NCBI RefSeq assembly: GCF_002803155.1
Contig: NZ_NNBP01000022.1
Location: forward strand, 124,001-188,000
Direction of reading: 5' to 3'
Source of the DNA: Streptomyces sp. CB02959
Lineage (GTDB): Bacteria; Actinomycetota; Actinomycetes; Streptomycetales; Streptomycetaceae
DNA length: 64,000 nt
The position numbers were made by a program, and so were the translations under genes. Positions 58,232-64,000 of this stretch are shown one piece after another. Every line of letters begins with the position of its first letter. The first letter of the stretch is position 1. The notes under the pieces are model-generated. The model ran no database searches and was not told where the DNA came from. It saw only the letters and a list, made by a program, of their open reading frames with translations.

Positions 58232-61036
58232 TTACGGCGACAGGGTCAGGGTGTCCTTGCCGGCCTTCTTCACGGCGTCCTCGCTGAACGCCCAGGGCAG
58301 CAGTTCACCCTTGGCCCACTTGTCGGTCTGGTCGTAGTAGTGGGCGTGGTAGGCGTGCCCGGAGGCGCCGGTGAGGTTGATCCAGCGGGACTTGTCGAGG
58401 TCGGCGAGGTTGACCACCATCCGCATGGACGGGACCCAGGTGACCTTGTAGCCGCCGGCGGCGTTCCAGCCGGTGGCGTCGACCGCGGCCTCACCGCCGC
58501 CGAGGTTCCACGGCCCGCGGTTGAGCAGGTCCTGGAGGAAGCCCGGCCCCTCCTTGCCGAGGGTCTGGTTCTTGAGGTCCATCTGGTGCAGGCGGCCCCA
58601 GGCCCAGTTGTCGATGTTCTTGCCGAGCTTGGAGGTCAGCTCGTAGCGGGCGTCCTTCATGGCCTGGGCGAGGAGCTGGTCGCGGTTCTTCAGGCCGGGG
58701 TGGCCGGGCCGGTCGTCCGTCTTCCACCAGGCGTTGTTCGGGTCGTCGAGGATGTTCCGGACGACCTCGTACCAGCGGTCGCCGCCGTCGGGCTGGGCGG
58801 TGTCGCCGGCCCGCTCGCCGCACTCGCGGACCAGCTTGTCCTGGTCGTCGGCCGGGCCGTTGTCGCTGGCCGGGCGGACGTAGAGGCACTGGCCCTGGAC
58901 GCGCAGCTCCTTGGGCATCTTGTTGCCGAAGGCGAGCTTGAGGGTGTTGCGCCAGACGGCGTTGAAGTAGGCGGCCGCGGCGGAGTCGGGCTCCTGGGTG
59001 AAGTCCCAGCCGTTGAGCAGCTGCTGGGCGTCGCGGACGTACTTGTCCTTGATGTCGATCTTCGTCAGGTAGGGCGTCAGCAGGCGGGCGATCTCGCTGC
59101 TGTTGTCCTTCTGGAGGCTCTGCATGTCGTCGGTGGAGACCTTGCCGCCGTCCTTGATCTTGGACTCGATCAGGTCGTTGATCCGCTGACTGCGTGCGCC
59201 GTAGCCCCAGTCCTTGGTGAGGAGGTAGGGGTACTTGTCGTTGGTGACGGCCTGGTTGGCGGTGACGATGAAGCCGCGCTTGGGGTTGTACTCGTACGGC
59301 AGGGCGCTCTGCGGGATGGTGCCCTGCCACTGGTAGGCGGGGTCCCAGCCGGGCGACGGGTAGGTGCCGTCGCCCTTGCCGCGGACCGGGATGGTGCCGG
59401 GGGCCTGGTAGCCGATGTTGCCCTTGGTGTCGGCGTAGATGAGGTTCTGCGAGGGGACCTCGAAGTCGGCCGCGGCCTTGCGGAAGCTGGTCCAGTCCTT
59501 GGCGCGGTTGAGCTCGAAGACGGCGTCCATGGACTTGCCGGGGGTCAGCGCGGTCCAGCGGAGGGAGACGGCGTAGCCGTCGCCGCGGTCGGGGGCGCCG
59601 TTGGCGACCGGGGCGTCCTTGCCGACGCCGGCGAGTTCGTCGTCGCGGTCGGAGACGATCGGGCCGTTGTTGGTGGACCGGACGGTGATCTTCTGGCTCT
59701 CGCCGCCTGCGACCTTGATGGTCTCCTGGCGGGTCTGGAAGGGCCGCTGCTTGCCGTCGTAGAGGTAGCCGTCGGCGTTGATCTTCTCCAGGTAGAGGTC
59801 GGTGACGTCGGCGCCCAGGTTGGTCATGCCCCAGGAAACGTCCTGATTGTGACCGATTATGACGCCGGGCATCCCGGAGAAGGTGAAGCCGGCCACGTCG
59901 TAGTTGCACTTGGGGCCGGTGGTGCGGCAGTGCAGGCCCATCTGGTACCAGAGCGAGGGCATCTGCGGTGCCAGGTGCGGGTCGTTGGCGAGCAGCGGCT
60001 TACCGGTGGTGGTGTGCTCCCCGGAGACGACCCAGGAGTTGGAGCCGATGCCGTTGCCGTTGGGGCCGAGCAGCGCCGGGACCTGTTCGAGGGTCGTGGA
60101 CAGCGCGGAGAGCTGCGTCTGAACGCCGGAGGCGGCGCCGCGCACGGTGCCCTTGCCGGTCCCGGTTCCCGTGCCCGTTCCGGTGCCCGTACCCGTGCCG
60201 GTCCCGGTTCCCGTGCCGGTGCCCGTGCCCGTGCCGTTGCCGGTGCTGCTACCGCTGCTGCTGGCCTTGGGGTCGAACTCCTTGGTGGCGGGGTCGACAC
60301 CGCCGCCGTCGACGATCGGCCGGTTCCGCTGGTACGGGTACTCCGGGTAGAGCTGGTCGATCTGCTTCTGGTCGAACCGGCTGGTCATCAGGGCCCGGTC
60401 GATCTCGTCCTGCATGTTGCCGCGCAGGTCCCAGGCCATCGCCTTGAGCCAGGCCACCGAGTCGACCGGGGTCCAGGGCTCGGGCTTGTAGTCGTTGGTG
60501 AAGCCGAGCGCGGCGTACTCCAGGGAGAGCGCCGAGCCCTGGTGGTCCTTGAGGTAGGCGTTGACACCGGCGGAGTACGCCTGGAGGTATTTCTTCGTGC
60601 CGGCCGAGAGCTTGGTGTCGTATTCCTTCTGCGCCACCTCGTGCCACCCGAGGGTGCGCAGGAACTCGTCGGTCTTGACCTGGCTCTTGCCGAACATCTC
60701 GGAGAGCCGGCCGGACGTCATGTGGCGGCGGACGTCCATCTCCCAGAACCGGTCCTGCGCCTGGACGTAGCCCTGCGCGCGGAAGAGGTCCTCGTCGGTG
60801 TCGGCATAGATCTGCGGAATGCCGTTGGCGTCCCGGACGACGTCCACCGGGTCCGTCAGGCCGGGGAGTTTGAGCGATCCCGTGGTCTCCGGGTAGGAGG
60901 CGCGCACGGTGGTGACACCCCAATACGCGCCGAAGCCGATGCCCGCCACGAGCAGCAGCACGACCGTGAGCGCGACGAGGCGGCCTCGCCGCCCCTTCTT
61001 CTTTTTGGGGGCTGGACCGGACTTGTTGGCGGGCAT
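58232..61036 (-). CDS. Penicillin acylase family protein
   Basis: 934 residues from the ATG at 61036 (AAGGA upstream). Basic N-terminus and one helix (LVALTVVLLLVAGIGFGAYWG), so it is membrane-anchored outside the cell. Alpha-chain region begins VDVVRDANGIPQIYADTDEDLFRAQGYVQAQDRFWEMD. The beta chain starts at the Ntn nucleophile Ser332 in GIGSNSWVVSG, the autocleavage point; HNQDVSWGMTNLGADVTDLY and the Asn and Arg elements follow. In the spacer before Ser332 are 27 alternating Gly/Thr residues (268-294). Relatives deacylate acyl-homoserine lactones, echinocandin-type lipopeptides or penicillins. The substrate is unknown. Confidence 0.93.
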   Translation of the reverse strand: MPANKSGPAPKKKKGRRGRLVALTVVLLLVAGIGFGAYWGVTTVRASYPETTGSLKLPGLTDPVDVVRDANGIPQIYADTDEDLFRAQGYVQAQDRFWEMDVRRHMTSGRLSEMFGKSQVKTDEFLRTLGWHEVAQKEYDTKLSAGTKKYLQAYSAGVNAYLKDHQGSALSLEYAALGFTNDYKPEPWTPVDSVAWLKAMAWDLRGNMQDEIDRALMTSRFDQKQIDQLYPEYPYQRNRPIVDGGGVDPATKEFDPKASSSGSSTGNGTGTGTGTGTGTGTGTGTGTGTGTGTGKGTVRGAASGVQTQLSALSTTLEQVPALLGPNGNGIGSNSWVVSGEHTTTGKPLLANDPHLAPQMPSLWYQMGLHCRTTGPKCNYDVAGFTFSGMPGVIIGHNQDVSWGMTNLGADVTDLYLEKINADGYLYDGKQRPFQTRQETIKVAGGESQKITVRSTNNGPIVSDRDDELAGVGKDAPVANGAPDRGDGYAVSLRWTALTPGKSMDAVFELNRAKDWTSFRKAAADFEVPSQNLIYADTKGNIGYQAPGTIPVRGKGDGTYPSPGWDPAYQWQGTIPQSALPYEYNPKRGFIVTANQAVTNDKYPYLLTKDWGYGARSQRINDLIESKIKDGGKVSTDDMQSLQKDNSSEIARLLTPYLTKIDIKDKYVRDAQQLLNGWDFTQEPDSAAAAYFNAVWRNTLKLAFGNKMPKELRVQGQCLYVRPASDNGPADDQDKLVRECGERAGDTAQPDGGDRWYEVVRNILDDPNNAWWKTDDRPGHPGLKNRDQLLAQAMKDARYELTSKLGKNIDNWAWGRLHQMDLKNQTLGKEGPGFLQDLLNRGPWNLGGGEAAVDATGWNAAGGYKVTWVPSMRMVVNLADLDKSRWINLTGASGHAYHAHYYDQTDKWAKGELLPWAFSEDAVKKAGKDTLTLSP
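60155..60235 (-). repeat. Gly-Thr coding hexanucleotide tandem repeat
   Basis: 81 bp of about 13.5 six-base units (variants of GGCACG/GGTACG/GGAACC), coding 27 alternating Gly and Thr in the acylase spacer. The unit length is a multiple of three, so changes in copy number would keep the frame. Synonymous variation among units shows it is not a fresh expansion. Confidence 0.85.
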
Positions 61037-61224
61037 CTCTGTCCTTCGAGGGGCAGGGTGGGAGTGCTGGAGCAACCATAGGCGCACCGCTTTGCCGACC
61101 CCTACGCGGAGTCACAGCCGAGCACATTAAACTTTCAAGCAATGGTAAATTGTTAGAGTCAGTAACTAGATACGGTAAGGACAACCAGCCCATCCCGACC
61201 AAGGGCGCGTGGAAGGATCAGCTC
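61037..61224 (+). promoter_or_regulatory. AT-rich divergent promoter region
   Basis: 61125-61180 is unusually A/T-rich and holds TAAATT (about 61144-61149), TTAGAGT and TACGGT, candidate -10 elements. GGAAGGA at 61211-61217 is the likely ribosome-binding site of the antiporter. Confidence 0.4.
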
Positions 61225-62769
61225 CTGACTGTCGAACACCTCAACGAACTCCTGCTGATCTGCTCACTCGTACTGCTCGTCGCGGTGGCCGCGGTACGAC
61301 TCTCCTCGCGCAGCGGGCTCCCCAGCCTGCTCATCTATCTGGGGATAGGCATCGCCATAGGGCAGGACGGCATCGGCGGCGTCATCTTCGACAACGCCGA
61401 ACTGACCCAACTCCTCGGATATGCCGCACTGGTGGTGATCCTGGCCGAAGGCGGCCTGGGCACCAAGTGGAAAGAGATCAGACCGGCCCTGCCGCGGGCC
61501 GCGGTGCTCTCGACGTTCGGCGTCGCGGTGAGTGTGGGGGTCACCGCGGCCGGCGCGCACTACCTCGCCGGCCTGGATTGGCGCCAGGCGCTGCTGATCG
61601 GCGCGGTGGTCTCGTCCACCGACGCCGCGGCCGTCTTCTCGGTGCTGCGCAGCGTGCCGCTGCCGGCCCGGCTGACGGGTGTCCTGGAGGCCGAGTCCGG
61701 CTTCAACGACGCCCCGGTGGTCATCCTCGTCGTGGCCTTCTCCACCGCCGGCCCGACCGAGCACTGGTACGTACTGCTCGGCGAGATAGCGCTGGAGCTG
61801 GCGATCGGCGCCGGCATCGGTGTGGCCATCGGCTGGATCGGCGCGTACGGCATGCGGCACGTGGCGCTGCCCGCCTCCGGCCTTTATCCGATCGCGGTGA
61901 TGGCCATCGCGGTCTCCGCGTACGCGGCCGGCGCGCTGGCGCACGGCTCCGGCTTCCTCGCCGTCTACCTGGCCGCGGTCGTCCTCGGCAACGCCAAACT
62001 GCCGCACGCCCCGGCCACCCGCGGCTTCGCCGAAGGGGTCGGCTGGATCGGCCAGATCGGCATGTTCGTCCTGCTCGGTCTGCTGGTCACCCCGCACAAC
62101 CTGCTCGACGACATCGTGCCGGCGCTGCTCATCGGCATGATCCTCACGCTGGTCGCCCGCCCGCTGTCCGTCTTCACCTCGCTGCTGCCGTTCCGGGTGC
62201 CGTGGCAGGAGAAGACCCTGCTGTCCTGGGCCGGGCTGCGCGGCGCGGTGCCGATCGTGCTGGCCACCATCCCGATGGTGAACGACGTCCCCGGCAGCGA
62301 GACGGTCTTCAACATCGTCTTCGTCCTGGTCGTGGTCTACACCCTCATCCAGGGCCCGACGCTGCCGTGGCTGGCCCGCCGGCTCCGGCTCGGCGAGGGC
62401 GAGGAGCCCGCCGACCTGGGCATCGAGTCGGCGCCGCTGGAGCGGCTGCGCGGCCACCTGCTGTCCACGTCGATAGGCCCCACCTCCCGGATGCACGGCG
62501 TGGAGGTCGGCGAACTGCGGATGCCGGCGGGCGCCGCGGTCACCCTCGTCGTCCGGGACGGCACCAGCTTCGTGCCCTCCCCGACGACGGTGCTGCGGCG
62601 CGGCGACGAACTGCTGGTGGTCGCCACCGACCCGGTGCGGGACGCGGCCGAGCGGCGGCTCCAGGCGGTGTCCCAGGGCGGCAAGCTGGCCGGCTGGCTG
62701 GGGACCGGCACGGAACAGCAGCCCCAGGAAGGAGAGGCGGGGCGCCTCCGGCGGCGCGGAGCGGGGTGA
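61225..62769 (+). CDS. CPA1-type potassium/proton antiporter with RCK_C domain
   Basis: 514 residues if it starts at the CTG at 61225, seven nt after GGAAGGA; a TTG at 61150 lacks a ribosome-binding site but is open. Family homologs also begin at TVEHLNELLL. Membrane part (1-400): LLLICSLVLLVAVAAVRLSSRSGLPSLLIYLGIGIAIGQDG, VVSSTDAAAVFSVL (cation site DA), EAESGFNDAPVVIL (ND) and SWAGLRGAVPIVLA. C-terminal RCK_C domain (about 440-500: TSRMHGVEVGELRMPAGAAVTLVVRDGTSFVPSPTTVLRRGDELLVVATDPVRDAAERRL) senses nucleotides. It exchanges K+ or Na+ for H+. Confidence 0.9.
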   Translation: MTVEHLNELLLICSLVLLVAVAAVRLSSRSGLPSLLIYLGIGIAIGQDGIGGVIFDNAELTQLLGYAALVVILAEGGLGTKWKEIRPALPRAAVLSTFGVAVSVGVTAAGAHYLAGLDWRQALLIGAVVSSTDAAAVFSVLRSVPLPARLTGVLEAESGFNDAPVVILVVAFSTAGPTEHWYVLLGEIALELAIGAGIGVAIGWIGAYGMRHVALPASGLYPIAVMAIAVSAYAAGALAHGSGFLAVYLAAVVLGNAKLPHAPATRGFAEGVGWIGQIGMFVLLGLLVTPHNLLDDIVPALLIGMILTLVARPLSVFTSLLPFRVPWQEKTLLSWAGLRGAVPIVLATIPMVNDVPGSETVFNIVFVLVVVYTLIQGPTLPWLARRLRLGEGEEPADLGIESAPLERLRGHLLSTSIGPTSRMHGVEVGELRMPAGAAVTLVVRDGTSFVPSPTTVLRRGDELLVVATDPVRDAAERRLQAVSQGGKLAGWLGTGTEQQPQEGEAGRLRRRGAG

Positions 62770-62874
62770 CCCGGCGGGCCTCGGGGCCCGCCACTCGCCC
62801 GATCCCCGGCCCGGCTTGCCCGGCCGGGCGCCGAATGTGCGCTATCTCTCCACGGATACTAAGGAAAACCACAG

Positions 62875-62900
62875 GAAGCCCTGGCTAATCCCAGGGCTTC
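62875..62900 (+). terminator. Terminator downstream of the antiporter
   Basis: GAAGCCCTGG-CTAATC-CCAGGGCTTC followed by TTTGCC. The rest of the 363-bp gap 62770-63132 holds no gene I can support. Confidence 0.85.
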
Positions 62901-63132
62901 TTTGCCTTCAGCCTTACAATCAAGTAGGAAATTTGTACGGATCACGAACCAACTCTGCCTGACGCAGAGCTGGCGCGACCGCTCGGCGGCCGCGGTCCCC
63001 TGCCACACGCAGCCACCCTCTTCGGTGCGGACCACGCGGTATCACTCGGTCCTGCGCGAGAGGACAGCTCTCGGCGCGTAACCGGGACGACCTCTCGGGG
63101 CAGCGCTACCAGGCGGCAGAAAGGCCCGGCCG

Positions 63133-64000
63133 TGGCATCCGCGGTCAAGGACTCCCGTCCCGGTTACGGACAACTTTTGCGCACGCCCGGTGCGTGGACC
63201 TTCCTGCTGCCCGGCTTCCTGGCCCGGCAGCCGTTCGCCATGCTGACCATCGGCATCGTCCTGCTCGTCCAGTCCACCACCGGCTCCTACGGCACCGCCG
63301 GTGCGGTCTCCGCCGCCACCGGCGTCTCGATGGCACTGTTCGCCCCGCAGGGCGGCAAGCTCGCCGACCGCTTCGGCCAGCGCGCCGTCCTGATCCCCGG
63401 CGTCCTGGTGCACGTCGTCGGCGTCTCCGCCCTGATCACCCTCGCCCTCGCGCACGCCCCCCTGTGGGCGCTGCTCGCGGTCGCCGTCCCCACGGGCGCC
63501 TCGACGCCGCAGGTCGGCCCGATGGTGCGAGCCCGCTGGGCGGCGAAGCTGGGCGGCAGCCCGCTGATGCCCACCGCCGCCGCCTTCGAGTCGGTGACCG
63601 ACGAGTTCACCTTCGTCGTCGGCCCGGTCCTGGCGACCGCGCTGTGCACCGGCATCCACCCGGCCGCCGGCCTGATCGCCGAGGCCGTGCTGTCGCTGGC
63701 CGGCGGACTGCTGTTCGCCTCGCAGCGACGCACCCAACCGCCCGTCCACCGCGACCAGTCCGACGACCGCGCGGCGCGCGTCTCGGCCCTGTCCCTCCCC
63801 GGCGTGCGCGTCCTGATCGTGGCGTTCCTCGGCATCGGCTCGGTCTTCGGCGGCATGCAGGTCTCGCTGACCGCGCTCACCGAGCACATCGGCCAGCCCG
63901 GCATCAACGGCGTCCTCTACGGGATCTTCGCGGGCGGCAACATGCTCGCCGGCATCGCCTGCGGCGCGATCGCCTGGAAGGTCGGCCCGAGCCGCCGCCT
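63133..64000 (+). CDS. MFS transporter, 5' part
   Basis: Starts at the GTG at 63133 (GAAAGG upstream) and runs off the right edge, 289 codons seen. VASAVKDSRPGYGQLLRTPGAWTFLLPGFLARQPFAMLTIGIVLLVQSTTGSYG (TM1), the MFS loop motif GGKLADRFGQRAVLIPGVLVH, and about eight helices so far, including ALITLALAHAPLWALLAVAV and VSALSLPGVRVLIVAFLGIGSVFGGMQV. It belongs to the Streptomyces MFS exporters with 'TPGAWTFLLPGF-ARQPFAM' starts. The substrate is unknown. Confidence 0.88.

Noticed and set aside
58214..61081. Plus-strand open frame of 955 codons over the penicillin acylase
   Set aside because: Antisense; Val/Leu/Gly-rich translation without homology, while the minus frame carries clear Ntn-hydrolase motifs.

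Overview
The window is high-GC actinobacterial chromosome, almost certainly from a Streptomyces. Evidence: very strong G/C bias at codon third positions, many GTG starts, GTGA/ATGA overlaps inside operons, tandem DUF397 genes paired with an XRE/DUF5753 regulator, an RpfB with three DUF348 repeats, a Nur-type operator, a matB-like polymer synthase and a 14-bp parS palindrome. I see no insertion sequence, prophage, CRISPR array or rRNA. There is one tRNA, tRNA-Ala(CGC).

Layout. 1-3.6 kb: the end of a solute symporter, a small membrane protein, a LuxR-type regulator with a degenerate receiver, and an ABC-F ATPase. 3.7-9.8 kb: an accessory patch with a Uma2 relic, a DUF397 gene beside a broken XRE regulator, a winged-helix protein, an intact Uma2 protein and two tandem paralogous lipoproteins. 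9.8-20.2 kb: conserved core (ispE, rsmA, rpfB, tatD, zinc-ribbon protein, rsmI, protein mannosyltransferase, penicillin-binding protein, EamA transporter). 20.2-30.4 kb: an SDR gene between two inverted copies of an intergenic repeat, a serine hydrolase, a NikMN-Q-O nickel importer behind a Nur box, a P450 and a tricorn-like protease. 30.6-36.2 kb: a small repeat protein, a BVMO/hydrolase/SDR operon with a divergent MerR gene and palindromic operator, and exonuclease III.

36.2-40.3 kb is the most unusual part. A PIMT-like methyltransferase lies 2 nt downstream of a 40-residue peptide gene with two Asp-Gly-Gly sites, preceded by two small unknown genes. Divergent from these are an XRE regulator and four tandem DUF397 genes, separated by relics of the regulator's 3' end. 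40.3-47.9 kb: a GNAT, an ABC exporter with a YtrA-type GntR repressor, an orphan histidine kinase with a lipoprotein, and a TipAL-like regulator with a drug-type glycosyltransferase.

47.9-52 kb: a MatB-like deacetylase/glycosyltransferase, a proline-rich anchor protein and a lipid-anchored GH46 chitosanase, apparently a surface glucosamine-polymer module. 52-58 kb: the tRNA, sepX/glpR, a GNAT, mog, moaC, glp (moeA-like), galU and 5-FTHF cyclo-ligase, linking a gephyrin-like division protein with its probable membrane receptor. 58-64 kb: parS, a penicillin acylase with a Gly-Thr repeat, a CPA1 antiporter with a C-terminal RCK_C domain, and the start of an MFS transporter running off the right edge.
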